64,000 bases of DNA from Azonexus sp. (lineage in GTDB: Bacteria > Pseudomonadota > Gammaproteobacteria > Burkholderiales > Rhodocyclaceae): contig JAGOBB010000001.1 of NCBI GenBank assembly GCA_017983615.1, positions 372,001 through 436,000 of the forward strand, written 5' to 3'. The notes below the pieces were generated by a model. That model was not told where the DNA came from and ran no database searches. It saw only the letters and a list, made by a program, of their open reading frames with translations. The translations under genes were made by a program, and so were the position numbers. Of this stretch, positions 17,444-32,833 are shown piece by piece (positions within the stretch are counted from its first letter, which is position 1; each line of letters starts with the position of its first letter).

Positions 17444-18550
17444 ATGGTTCTTATTAAAACCCAAAGAGACACGCTTCTGGCCCCGCTGCAGTCTGTGTCG
17501 GGAATTGTCGAACGTCGTCACACGCTGCCCATCCTCTCCAACGTGCTGCTGGAAAAGAAGGGCGATCGCCTGACGCTGCTGGCCACTGACATCGAGATCC
17601 AGATCACGACGAGCACCGAATGTGCCGGCGGTGAAGGTGATGGCGCCGTGACGGTCGGGGCCCGCAAGATGCAGGAAATCCTGCGTTCGCTGCCGGATAC
17701 GGCCGAAGTCAGCCTGGTTCTGGAAGACAAGCGCCTTCAGGTGCGTGCCGGCAAGAGCCGCTTCAGCCTGCAGACCCTGCCGGCCGACGACTTCCCCCGG
17801 ATGACGGTCAGCGAGGGCGAAACCAAGCAGTTCTCGATTTCGCAGAAGGCCTTCCGCCAGCTGATCAGCAAGACCCAGTATTCGATGGCTGCCCAGGATG
17901 TGCGTTACTACCTGAACGGCCTGCTGTTGCTGGTCGAGGGCAAGGAACTGCGCGCCGTGGCCACCGATGGTCACCGTCTGGCCTACGCCAGCGTCGAGAT
18001 CGACACCGATCTGCCGCGCCAGGAAATGATCCTGCCGCGCAAGACGGTGCTCGAACTGAACCGCCTGTTGGTCGATACCGATGATCTGCTGAACATCACC
18101 CTGACCCCGAACCAGGTGCGTTTCTCCTTCGGTTCCGTCGTGCTGGTCTCCAAGCTGATCGACGGCAAGTTCCCGGATTACGAGCGTGTCGTGCCGGCGA
18201 CCCTGAAGAACCACATGAAGGTTGGCCGTCAGACGCTGATGCAGGCCATGCAGCGCGCCGCCATCCTGACTAACGAAAAATTCCGCGGTGTTCGTGTCGT
18301 GCTCGGCGACAACAGCCTGAAACTGATCGCTGCCAATGCCGAGCAGGAAGAAGCGGTCGAAGAAATTGAAGTCGACTACAGCGGCGACGTCATCGATGTC
18401 GGCTTCAATGTCGGCTACCTTCTGGACGTGCTGAACAACATCCACGCCGATGAAATCCAGTGGAGCTTCAACGACGCCAATTCCAGCGCCCTGATCACCC
18501 TGCCTGGCAACGACCGCTTCAAGTACGTCGTGATGCCGATGCGCATCTAG
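17444..18550 (+). CDS. dnaN: DNA polymerase III sliding clamp (beta subunit)
   Basis: Standard 368-residue clamp with three clamp folds. It opens with LLAPLQSVSGIVERRHTLPILSNVLL-type sequence, has ATDGHRLAY in the middle and ends with the clamp-loader/partner binding strand VVMPMRI. It tethers replicative polymerase to DNA. It lies between dnaA and gyrB and is followed by a strong terminator. Confidence 0.98.
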   Translation: MVLIKTQRDTLLAPLQSVSGIVERRHTLPILSNVLLEKKGDRLTLLATDIEIQITTSTECAGGEGDGAVTVGARKMQEILRSLPDTAEVSLVLEDKRLQVRAGKSRFSLQTLPADDFPRMTVSEGETKQFSISQKAFRQLISKTQYSMAAQDVRYYLNGLLLLVEGKELRAVATDGHRLAYASVEIDTDLPRQEMILPRKTVLELNRLLVDTDDLLNITLTPNQVRFSFGSVVLVSKLIDGKFPDYERVVPATLKNHMKVGRQTLMQAMQRAAILTNEKFRGVRVVLGDNSLKLIAANAEQEEAVEEIEVDYSGDVIDVGFNVGYLLDVLNNIHADEIQWSFNDANSSALITLPGNDRFKYVVMPMRI

Positions 18551-18569
18551 GAATCACAGCAGCAATTGA

Positions 18570-21128
<2,559 letters not shown>

Positions 21129-21151
21129 TCCGGTAATTTTCGGATTAACTC

Positions 21152-21180
21152 GAAGAGGCTCCGGAAGGGGCCTTTTCTCT
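21152..21180 (+). terminator. Weak terminator-like hairpin after gyrB
   Basis: GGCTCC and GGGGCC form a short stem with one wobble pair across a 6-base interval, followed by TTTTCTCTTT. It lies between the gyrB stop and dtd. Confidence 0.4.
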
Positions 21181-21197
21181 TTGCGAGGGAGATTTCA

Positions 21198-21650
21198 ATG
21201 CGGGTTGTTGTGCAACGGGTGGAGCGGGCTTCGGTGATGGTCGAGGGCCGGATGACCGGCGAGATTGGTCCAGGGTTGTTGGTGCTGGCGGGTTTCGAGG
21301 ATGCTGATAGCGAGGCCGATCTCGACTGGATGGCCGGAAAGCTTGCTCGCCTGCGGCTGTTTGCCGACGAGAACGGCGTGATGAACCGCAGCGTTCGCGA
21401 TGCCGGCGGGGACGTGCTGGCGGTTTCGCAATTCACGCTCTATGCCTCGGTGAAGAAGGGCAACCGGCCGTCGTGGAGCCGGGCGGCGCGGGGCGAGGTG
21501 TCGCAGCCGCTGTTCGAGCGCTTCGTGGCGAAGTTGTCGGCGGAGCTGGGCAAACCGGTGCCAACCGGGGTGTTCGGTGCGGACATGCAGGTTGGTTTGG
21601 TCAACGATGGTCCGGTGACCGTGACCATCGATTCGAAGCTGCCTGAGTAG
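21198..21650 (+). CDS. dtd: D-aminoacyl-tRNA deacylase
   Basis: A complete 150-residue Dtd. The Ser-Gln-Phe-Thr-Leu active-site motif (SQFTLYA) and the [12 protein letters not shown] motif, equivalent to the NxGPxT cross-subunit proline loop, are both present. It removes D-amino acids from mischarged tRNA. A good ribosome-binding site, GAGGGAG, precedes the ATG. It is convergent with the sirtuin gene, nine bp apart. Confidence 0.95.
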   Translation: MRVVVQRVERASVMVEGRMTGEIGPGLLVLAGFEDADSEADLDWMAGKLARLRLFADENGVMNRSVRDAGGDVLAVSQFTLYASVKKGNRPSWSRAARGEVSQPLFERFVAKLSAELGKPVPTGVFGADMQVGLVNDGPVTVTIDSKLPE

Positions 21651-21659
21651 CCGACTGGT

Positions 21660-22427
21660 TTAGGCGCCGGTGAGTGCCAGGTGGAGCCGGGCGATGCCGT
21701 CCAGTCCGCCGAGTGCCAGGCCGATGCCGGTGGCCGGATCGGGCACTTCCGGCTCGCCGGGGTTGATGCGGATCAGCTTGCCGCCGCAGTCTTCGGAGAA
21801 GTGCCGGACGGTGGGGATATTCGTGCCGGCGCCAATTTCGATGCAGACCAGTCGGTCTACGCTGGCCAGCCATTGCTGCAGGCGCTGGTGTTGCAATGCC
21901 GTGCGTCGGTCGAGCCAGCCCCAGTCGCCGAACATCAGGATATTCGGCCGGGCGAGGGCGCCACAGTGGGGGCAGTGGGGCAGGTCACCGAGCAGGCGGC
22001 AATTCTCGGCATCGACGCGCGGCTGAAATTCGTCGGCTGGCCAGATGCGCTCGCTACAGCCGGCGGCACATTGCAGGTGGTGGATGGAGCCATGGATTTC
22101 GCAGACCTGATCGGCGGCAAAGCCGGCTTTCTGGAACTGGCCGTCGACATTGCTGGTGAAGATGTGGGCGCCGGCCGGAAGGCTGGTGGCGAGTGCCCGC
22201 AGCATACGGAACCCGGCATGCGGTTCGGTGTGCCGGTAGAGGCCGAGGCGGTGGCCATAGAAACCCCAGGCGAGGCGCGGGTCGCGCTCGAATGCGGCGG
22301 GGTTGGCGATGGATTCGAAGGCGATGCGGGCGCGGCCGAGGGCCGGGTAGACCGACCAGAAGCCACCGGGTCCGCGGAAGTCTGGCAGGCCGGAATCGAT
22401 GCCCATGCCGGCCCCGGCGGTGATCAA
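21660..22427 (-). CDS. SIR2 family NAD-dependent deacetylase (N-terminus uncertain)
   Basis: The sirtuin core is clear. The NAD-binding GAGMGIDSGLPDFRG is at the extreme N-terminus. TSNVDGQFQKAGF is at about 95-107, and the catalytic His is in CEIHGSIHH. Zinc ligands are Cys-x3-Cys and Cys-x2-Cys (CAAGC..CPHC), and GAGTN lies further on. The only standard start in this frame after the upstream stop is the TTG at 22427, which is one codon before the conserved motif, so about 15-20 residues of the usual N-terminal helix are missing. The reading frame stays open upstream through a dispersed repeat (22485-22520), and a CTG at 22467-22469 would restore the missing helix (RRATAWLHAADGLLITAGAG). Use of CTG, or genuine truncation, cannot be settled from sequence. 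Confidence 0.8.
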   Translation of the reverse strand: MITAGAGMGIDSGLPDFRGPGGFWSVYPALGRARIAFESIANPAAFERDPRLAWGFYGHRLGLYRHTEPHAGFRMLRALATSLPAGAHIFTSNVDGQFQKAGFAADQVCEIHGSIHHLQCAAGCSERIWPADEFQPRVDAENCRLLGDLPHCPHCGALARPNILMFGDWGWLDRRTALQHQRLQQWLASVDRLVCIEIGAGTNIPTVRHFSEDCGGKLIRINPGEPEVPDPATGIGLALGGLDGIARLHLALTGA

Positions 22428-22484
22428 CAGGCCGTCGGCGGCGTGCAGCCAGGCGGTGGCCCGCCTCAGGTCGGCTTCAGGGCA

Positions 22485-22520
22485 AATGCTACGGTCGCCG
22501 GCAAAAAAAGGCCAAAATCG
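22485..22520 (-). repeat. Dispersed bipartite motif, copy upstream of the sirtuin gene
   Basis: AATGCTACGGTCGC (one mismatch), 11-bp spacer with seven A, then a perfect GGCCAAAATCG. Between the HD-GYP stop and sirtuin start. Confidence 0.85.
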
Positions 22521-22534
22521 AAATTTTTTCCGTG

Positions 22535-23677
22535 CTACTCGCTGTCGTTGGTGCTGGTCAGGACGTCGGGGTAGCCTTTCGGGTCATCCTTGTGGTCGTA
22601 GATTTCCTTGATGTGGAATTCCAGATCGGTCAGGGCGCCGTTTTCGTCGGCGTAGATTTCGCGGATGCGCAGGATTTCCGGTAGCGCACGCTTGAAGGCC
22701 TCGATCAGCGTCGGATCGAAATGGCGACCGGACTGGTCCTGGAAGTACTGCAGGGCTTCTTCAAGCGGCACGGCCTTCTTGTACGGCCGGACCGAGACGA
22801 GGGCGTCGAAGACGTCGGCGATGGCGACGATCCGCCCTTCGAGCGGGATGTCCTCACCTTTCAGACGTTGCGGGTAGCCGCTGCCATCCCATTTCTCGTG
22901 GTGGGTCAGGGCAATGATGCGGGCTGTTTCGAGCAGCTCGTTGTCGTGTTTGCCGATTATTTCAGCGCCCATGATCGGGTGCTGGAACATCACGCCCCAT
23001 TCATTGGCGTCGAGCTTGCCCGGCTTGAGCAGGATGGAATCGGGGATGCCGATCTTGCCAATGTCGTGCATCGGGGCGGTGTTGAAGATGATGCTGGCCG
23101 CTTCTTCGCCGAGCCCGTGGGCGAGGGCGATCAGGCGGGCGTAATGGCTCATGCGCAGGACGTGGTTGCCGGTCTCGTTGTCCTTGAACTCGGCGGCGCG
23201 ACCAAGGCGGCGAATGATCTGCTGGCGGGTGGTCAGCAGTTCCAGCGTGCGTTGCTGGACCATGCGCTCCAGCTCGCGCGACTGGTCGTAGAGCGCGAGG
23301 TGGGTGCGGACCCGGGCCTGGACGATGGGCGGGCTGATCGGCTTGGTGATGTAATCGACGGCGCCGGTTTCCAGGCCCCGCTTTTCGTCATCGATGCTGC
23401 TCATGGCGGTGACGAAGATGATCGGGATGCGTCGGCGGTCCGGGTTGGACTTGAGACGCCGGCAGATTTCCAGGCCGCTGATCCCCGGCATCATGATGTC
23501 GAGCAGGATCAGGTCGGGCGGCTCGTCAGAATAAACGATCTTCAGGGCCTTCTCGCCGGAGGTGGCGACCCGGATCCGGTATTCGTCGCGCAGTACTTCC
23601 GAGAGGACGTCGATGTTCTCCGGATTGTCGTCGACAACCAGGATGCATTGTTTGGGGAGCAGGGAGGTCATCGTCAT
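22535..23677 (-). CDS. Response regulator with HD-GYP phosphodiesterase domain
   Basis: A 380-residue two-domain protein. Receiver: [10 protein letters not shown] near the N-terminus and phosphoacceptor Asp in [10 protein letters not shown]. Output: HD-GYP domain with [22 protein letters not shown] and the [18 protein letters not shown] block, all metal and substrate residues being present. It should hydrolyse cyclic di-GMP when phosphorylated. It lies 21 bp after the large hybrid kinase on the same strand, so the kinase is its probable phosphodonor. Confidence 0.93.
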   Translation of the reverse strand: MTMTSLLPKQCILVVDDNPENIDVLSEVLRDEYRIRVATSGEKALKIVYSDEPPDLILLDIMMPGISGLEICRRLKSNPDRRRIPIIFVTAMSSIDDEKRGLETGAVDYITKPISPPIVQARVRTHLALYDQSRELERMVQQRTLELLTTRQQIIRRLGRAAEFKDNETGNHVLRMSHYARLIALAHGLGEEAASIIFNTAPMHDIGKIGIPDSILLKPGKLDANEWGVMFQHPIMGAEIIGKHDNELLETARIIALTHHEKWDGSGYPQRLKGEDIPLEGRIVAIADVFDALVSVRPYKKAVPLEEALQYFQDQSGRHFDPTLIEAFKRALPEILRIREIYADENGALTDLEFHIKEIYDHKDDPKGYPDVLTSTNDSE

Positions 23678-23698
23678 TCGGCCCTCGGTGAAGGTAGG

Positions 23699-27994
<4,296 letters not shown>

Positions 27995-28113
27995 TCCCCC
28001 TCCTCCGTGAGATGTTCAGTCGTTCTGGATTTTTATAGTTTCACAGCATTGTAGCGGGATATCCGTTCCGCGTATTCCGTTGGCAATCGGCCGTCTGGAT
28101 GGCCGTCGGCACA

Positions 28114-28149
28114 AATGCTACGGTCGGCCGCAAAAAAGGGGCAAAAACG
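28114..28149 (-). repeat. Dispersed bipartite motif, after apbE
   Basis: Perfect core, 11-bp spacer with six A, then GGGCAAAAACG, 21 bp downstream of the apbE stop. Confidence 0.85.
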
Positions 28150-28169
28150 GAATGCCGAGCGGTCGGTTC

Positions 28170-29201
28170 TTAGGGGACGACCGTCATTTCCGGTGCCTGG
28201 CCGAGGAATTCAAGGCGGTTCTTCAGAGCTTCGGTGACGAAGAGTTGGTTGCTGGCGTCGACGCGCAAGACGAGGCCGATTTCCATCTTTCTCGCCATTT
28301 CGCGCCAGCCGTCCGGACCGGCGATGAAGATCGGCTTGGAAGCGGCGTCGGACAAGGTGCCGGCCTTGGGGCCGGGCGGGATGAGTACGGTGACGGCCTG
28401 GGTGTGGTTAGCCGGGTAGCCGCTGCGCGGGTCGAGCAAATGGGCGTAGCGCTTGCCGTCGACTTCGAAATAGCGCTGGTAGTCACCGGAGGTGCCGATC
28501 GCTTCGCCGTCGGCCAGCGTCACCGTGGCCATCGGTCCCGGCTGGCGCGGATGCTGGATGCCGACGCGCCAGGCTTTGCCCTGCTTGCTGCCGAGCGCCA
28601 TGATGTTGCCGCCGATGTTGATCAGCGCGTTGTGGATGCCCTGCTGCTTCAGGATGGCGGCAGCGCGGTCGAGGGCGACGCCTTTCAGGTAGCCGCCGAA
28701 ATCAAGGGCGACCTGGCGGTTGCGGCTCTTAACAATGTTGCCGTCGACGTCGAGCGCGGCAATCGACGGCTTGTCGGCCAGCCACGCCTTGATCTCGGCA
28801 GCCGGCGGCAGCTCGGCCTTGAATTCGTCGGACTGGAAGCCCCACAGCTTGATCAGCCGGCCGATGCCGGGGTCGAACAGGTAGTCGCCCTGTTTCGACA
28901 GCGCCTGCGCTTCGCGGACGAAAGCGGCCAGTTCGGGCTTCACTTCCAGCGGCTTGCCGTCGGCGATGGCGACATTCAGGGCGGTCAGTTCGGATTCCTG
29001 CCAGGCATGGTAGGCCCGGTGCAGACGGTCGAATTCGCGCAGCACGGCGGCAATTGCCTGGCGGCCCTGGTCGGCTTCCTCGCTGACGACCAGCACTTCG
29101 ACGCGGGTGCCGAAGACGTAGGCCTGCTGCTCCTGCAGCGGGGTGCGCCCGCAGGCGGCGAGACAGAGAAGGAGGGCGGCGAGGATCAGGCGGCGGAACA
29201 T
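28170..29201 (-). CDS. apbE: FAD:protein FMN transferase (ApbE)
   Basis: A 343-residue lipoprotein. The N-terminal signal ends in a lipobox LLCLAAC, so Cys16 should be lipidated. Family blocks are FGTRVEV, FDRLHRAYHAWQ, DFGGYLKGVALDRA, NIGGNIMALG, and the HLLDPRSGYPA metal-binding region. It moves FMN from FAD onto Thr of periplasmic flavoproteins such as NqrC or RnfG. It overlaps the end of gshB by 16 bp on the same strand, so the two may be cotranscribed though not functionally linked. A dispersed repeat lies just after its stop. Confidence 0.9.
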   Translation of the reverse strand: MFRRLILAALLLCLAACGRTPLQEQQAYVFGTRVEVLVVSEEADQGRQAIAAVLREFDRLHRAYHAWQESELTALNVAIADGKPLEVKPELAAFVREAQALSKQGDYLFDPGIGRLIKLWGFQSDEFKAELPPAAEIKAWLADKPSIAALDVDGNIVKSRNRQVALDFGGYLKGVALDRAAAILKQQGIHNALINIGGNIMALGSKQGKAWRVGIQHPRQPGPMATVTLADGEAIGTSGDYQRYFEVDGKRYAHLLDPRSGYPANHTQAVTVLIPPGPKAGTLSDAASKPIFIAGPDGWREMARKMEIGLVLRVDASNQLFVTEALKNRLEFLGQAPEMTVVP

Positions 29202-30205
29202 GCGTGCTCGATGGCGGTGATGAAGGCGCCGGCGGCGTCGAACCCGGACTGCTGGCGGATTTCGACCATGCAGGTCGGGCTGGTGACGTTGATTTCGGTC
29301 AGCTGGTCGCCGATGACGTCGATGCCGACCAGCATCAGCCCGCGCTTGAACAGCACCGGGCCGAGTGCGTCGGCGATTTCGCGGTCGCGGGCCGACAATT
29401 CCTGGGCGACGCCGGTGCCGCCGGCAGCCAGGTTGCCGCGCGTTTCTCCGGCCTTGGGGATGCGTGCCAGGCAGAAGGGCACCGGCTGGCCGGCAATGAT
29501 CAGGATGCGTTTGTCGCCCTGTGTGATCTCGGGCACGAAGCGCTGCGCCATGATGGTCCGGGCGCCGTCGTGGGTCAGCGTCTCGACGATGACATTGCGG
29601 TTCGGGTCATTGCGATGGACGCGGAAAATCTGGCTGCCTCCCATGCCGTCGAGCGGCTTGAGGATGACGTCGCGCTGCTCGTCGATGAAGCGGTGCAACT
29701 GGCCCATGTGGCGGAATGCTACGGTCGGGGGTGAAAAACGGGCAAATTCCGCAATCGCCAGCTTTTCGGAATGATCGCGCAGTGCCCGCGGCCGGTTGAA
29801 GACCTTGACGCCGTCGGATTCGGCGCGTTCGAGCAACCAGGTCGCGGTGATGTATTCGACATCGAAGGGCGGGTCCTTGCGCATGATCACCGCATCGAAG
29901 CGGGTCAGCGGCAGCCATTCGCGGCCGGTTTCACGGTACCAGTCGTGGTCGTCCGGACGCAGGTGGAGGTGCAGCGCCTCGCCGCACACGCCGCCGGCAT
30001 GGTCGCCATCGGGCCGACGCCAGCCCAGCGTCGCGGCATCGATGGCATAAACCTCGTGGCCGTGGTTTTCGGCAGCGCGCATCATGGCCACCGTCGAATC
30101 CTTCCACGCCTTCAAGGTTGGCAGTGGATCGACGACGAAGGCCAGCTTCAGCGAGCGGGCGCTGCCGCCGAGCAGGTGTTTGTCAAAGTGAAGTTGCTGC
30201 GCCAC
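29186..30205 (-). CDS. gshB: Glutathione synthetase
   Basis: An ATP-grasp enzyme of 339 residues that joins gamma-Glu-Cys and Gly. It has LAFVVDPLPTLKAWKDSTVAMMR near the N-terminus, the ATP-grasp KPLDGMGGSQIFRV block and the EINVTSPTC metal-binding block. The start is GTG at 30205, giving about 18 residues before the usual first strand, so the true start may be later. The gene lies 8 bp after gshA. A full dispersed repeat is within it and encodes FARFSPPTVAF, aligning without any insertion to the family. Confidence 0.93.
   Translation of the reverse strand: MAQQLHFDKHLLGGSARSLKLAFVVDPLPTLKAWKDSTVAMMRAAENHGHEVYAIDAATLGWRRPDGDHAGGVCGEALHLHLRPDDHDWYRETGREWLPLTRFDAVIMRKDPPFDVEYITATWLLERAESDGVKVFNRPRALRDHSEKLAIAEFARFSPPTVAFRHMGQLHRFIDEQRDVILKPLDGMGGSQIFRVHRNDPNRNVIVETLTHDGARTIMAQRFVPEITQGDKRILIIAGQPVPFCLARIPKAGETRGNLAAGGTGVAQELSARDREIADALGPVLFKRGLMLVGIDVIGDQLTEINVTSPTCMVEIRQQSGFDAAGAFITAIEHACSAA
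29715..29750 (-). repeat. Dispersed bipartite motif inside gshB
   Basis: Perfect core, 11-bp spacer with five A, then GGGCAAATTCC. It encodes part of FARFSPPTVAF. Confidence 0.85.
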
Positions 30206-30213
30206 GCCGGTTT

Positions 30214-31503
30214 TCAGTCGTCGCTTTCCGGCGCGGTGCGTTCCAGTTCGATGGCGGCGGCCAGGCAGGCCAGGCGGCCGACGACGCCGTAGGCGTAGAA
30301 GCGGTTGGGCGGCGCGTCGGGGTTGTTGCAGCCGTAGTCGGGCAGGTTGCAGCCGGTCTCGAAGGCGAGTGGCTCGAAATGCATGCCCGGCGCGTTAAGG
30401 TTTTCGTCCTTGCCGCGCCCGGTGTGCACTCTGTAGAAACCGCCGACGACATAGCGGTCGATCATGTAGATGACCGGCTCGGCCACGGCCTCATTCAGCG
30501 TCTCGAAGGAATGCACGCCTTCCTGGATGATTACCTCGGACACTTCCAGGCCTTCCTTGACGACACTCATCTTGTTGCGCTGCTTGCGGTTCAGCGCAAT
30601 CACCTCGTCGGCGTCGCGCACCGTCATCACGCCCATGCCGTAGGTGCCGGCATCGGCCTTGACGACGACGTAGGGCGTTTCGTCGATGGCGTATTCGCGG
30701 TACTTTTCCTTGACGATGTCGAGTACGGCGGCGACGTTGGCGGCCAGGCATTCCTCGCCCTGGCGCTCATGGAAATTGACGCTGCGGCAGACCGAGAAGG
30801 CCGGGTTGATGCGCCACGGATCGATGCCGATGGCCTTGGCGAAATCGTTGGCGACCTGATCGTAGGCGGCGAAATGGTTGGACTTGCGGCGCACCGCCCA
30901 GCCGGCATGCAGCGGCGGCAGGACGAACTGCTCGTTGAGGTTTTGCAGGATTTCCGGAATGCCGGCCGAGAGGTCGTTGTTGAGCAAGATGGCGCAGGGG
31001 TCGAAGCCGTCCAGCCCGAGGCGGTGCTGGGTGCGGACCAGCGGTTCAAGGAGCAGGCTCTGGCCGTTCGGCAGTTCGACTGGTGTCGGCTGGGTGATTT
31101 CCGGGTTGAGCGAACCGAGGCGCACGTTCAGCCCGGTCTGCTTCAGGATTGCGGCGATCTGCGCGACGTTCTGCAGGTAAAACTGGTTGCGCGTGTGGTT
31201 TTCCGGAATCAGCAGCAGGTTGCGCGCTTCCGGGCAGATTTTCTCGATGGCGCTCATCGCGGCGTGGACGCAGAGCGGCAGGAAGGCCGGGTTCAAGTTG
31301 TTGAAGCCGCCGGGGAAGAGGTTGGTATCGACCGGCGCCAGCTTGAAGCCGGAATTGCGCAGGTCGACCGACGAATAAAAGGGCGGCGTGTGTTCCAGCC
31401 ATTGGCCGCGCAGCCAGTGTTCGATCTGCGGGCTGGCCGCCAGGAAGCGGCGCTCCAGTTCGAGCAGAGGCCCGGTCAGGGCCGTGGTGAGGTGGGGAAC
31501 CAT
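30214..31503 (-). CDS. gshA: Glutamate-cysteine ligase, proteobacterial (betaproteobacterial) type
   Basis: A 429-residue protein of the GshA type that is not related to the E. coli enzyme and is common in betaproteobacteria and some alphaproteobacteria. Recognisable blocks are FYSSVDLRNSGFKLAPVDTNLFPGGFNNL, IPENHTRNQFYLQN, and PYVVVKADAGTYGMGVMTV. It catalyses the first step of glutathione synthesis. It forms an operon with gshB, 8 bp downstream. Confidence 0.9.
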   Translation of the reverse strand: MVPHLTTALTGPLLELERRFLAASPQIEHWLRGQWLEHTPPFYSSVDLRNSGFKLAPVDTNLFPGGFNNLNPAFLPLCVHAAMSAIEKICPEARNLLLIPENHTRNQFYLQNVAQIAAILKQTGLNVRLGSLNPEITQPTPVELPNGQSLLLEPLVRTQHRLGLDGFDPCAILLNNDLSAGIPEILQNLNEQFVLPPLHAGWAVRRKSNHFAAYDQVANDFAKAIGIDPWRINPAFSVCRSVNFHERQGEECLAANVAAVLDIVKEKYREYAIDETPYVVVKADAGTYGMGVMTVRDADEVIALNRKQRNKMSVVKEGLEVSEVIIQEGVHSFETLNEAVAEPVIYMIDRYVVGGFYRVHTGRGKDENLNAPGMHFEPLAFETGCNLPDYGCNNPDAPPNRFYAYGVVGRLACLAAAIELERTAPESDD

Positions 31504-31572
31504 ATGCTGTATCTCAATCCGGGTGTATTTTTTGTGGCTGCATCTTACACCCAGGTTCCCGGCGTGGCTCCC

Positions 31573-32706
31573 CTACAGCCGATAGTCGGCGACAGCCAGA
31601 CGCTGCAAGCGGTTCAGGACTTCGGTGAATTCGCTGTCGCTCTGGGCGACCGCATCGAAATAGCCGTGGGCGTCTTCTTCGGCGTGGCGGACCAGGTCGT
31701 CGAGATACCCGGTCTGGGTCTCGGTCAGACCCAGCGTCGCCAGTGTGCGGGCTAGCTGTTCGATTGATTCGAGCAGGTTGGTCTGGCTCTTGCGCAGTCC
31801 GCCGCTGGTGCGCGCCGCGATGTGCTGCATCGCATTCTGCAGTTCGGCCAGGGTCGCTTCGACGGCTAGTTTTTGCTGGGCGCGCTCGTTGGTGGCGTCG
31901 AGCGCAGCGGTGCGCATGTCGGCGCTTTCGGCCAGCACCGCAAGGTGGTCACGCAGCCGTCCGACCTTGTCCGGGTCTTCGACCGGCAGATTCTCGACGA
32001 GCAGCGAAACGTGTTCGAAATTGATCACCGCCCGCGAGCCCATTTCGAAAATCCGGCCGATGTCCCGCAGTTTTTCGAGGACGGCGGCCTGCATGGCGGA
32101 CATCGGACCTTCAGCGTTCAGGTTGACTTGCTCATGTCGGCCGCGCACCTGGACCGCGCCCTGCAGGCCCCAGGCCTTCATCGCAGCGATCAGCCGGGCG
32201 GCGATGACCGAGTAGCTGGTGGCCAGCGCAGACTTGCGCAGGAATTCGATGACGACGCCAAGGTCGCCCATGCTGATCATGGCCGTGAAGGCGACCTGCT
32301 GGGCCGTGGAGGATTCGCTGGTCAGTGCGCGGACACGCTCCCGGTGTTCGATGGCCGAGCGCAGCTTGTGGTTCAGTTCGTGGGCGGCGATCGGCTTGGT
32401 GACGAAGTCGTCCCCGCCGGCCTCATAGGCGGCAACGCGTTCGGGCGTCGTGTCATGGGCCGAGACGAAGATGACCGGGGTTTCGCCGCCGCGCGACTGT
32501 TCGCGGAAGCGGCGGCAGGTGTCGTAGCCGTTGAGGTCCGGCATCTCGATATCGAGCAGCACCGCGTCAAACATGGCGTCGCTGGCCAGAAAGGCAGCGC
32601 CGCTGTCGAAACCTTCGATGCTGTATTCCTTTTCCAGCAGGCGGGTCATGATCATCCGTTGCGGGGGATTGTCCTCGACGACGGCGACGCGAAAGATCGG
32701 TTCCAT
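31573..32706 (-). CDS. Response regulator with uncharacterised helical output domain
   Basis: A receiver domain (residues 1-125) with AVVEDNPPQRMIM, phosphoacceptor Asp in AVLLDIEMPD and KP at about 106. The remaining 250 residues are not a helix-turn-helix, GGDEF, EAL or HD domain that I recognise; they are helical, with coiled-coil-like stretches and a section FTAMISMGDLGVVIEFLRKS-type at about 140-165. It may signal by protein-protein contact. It is divergent from ybiT and 69 bp upstream of gshA. Confidence 0.8.
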   Translation of the reverse strand: MEPIFRVAVVEDNPPQRMIMTRLLEKEYSIEGFDSGAAFLASDAMFDAVLLDIEMPDLNGYDTCRRFREQSRGGETPVIFVSAHDTTPERVAAYEAGGDDFVTKPIAAHELNHKLRSAIEHRERVRALTSESSTAQQVAFTAMISMGDLGVVIEFLRKSALATSYSVIAARLIAAMKAWGLQGAVQVRGRHEQVNLNAEGPMSAMQAAVLEKLRDIGRIFEMGSRAVINFEHVSLLVENLPVEDPDKVGRLRDHLAVLAESADMRTAALDATNERAQQKLAVEATLAELQNAMQHIAARTSGGLRKSQTNLLESIEQLARTLATLGLTETQTGYLDDLVRHAEEDAHGYFDAVAQSDSEFTEVLNRLQRLAVADYRL

Positions 32707-32833
32707 GCTTGCTCCTCCATTTTTGACAATTATGCCAAAAATTTCAGGAACGTCCAGCGCCGTAGCCGCAAGTACTTGAAAAAAGGTAGAATTCGGCCCC
32801 TTGTCTTACCGCTTTTCAGAGATTGGAATCAAA

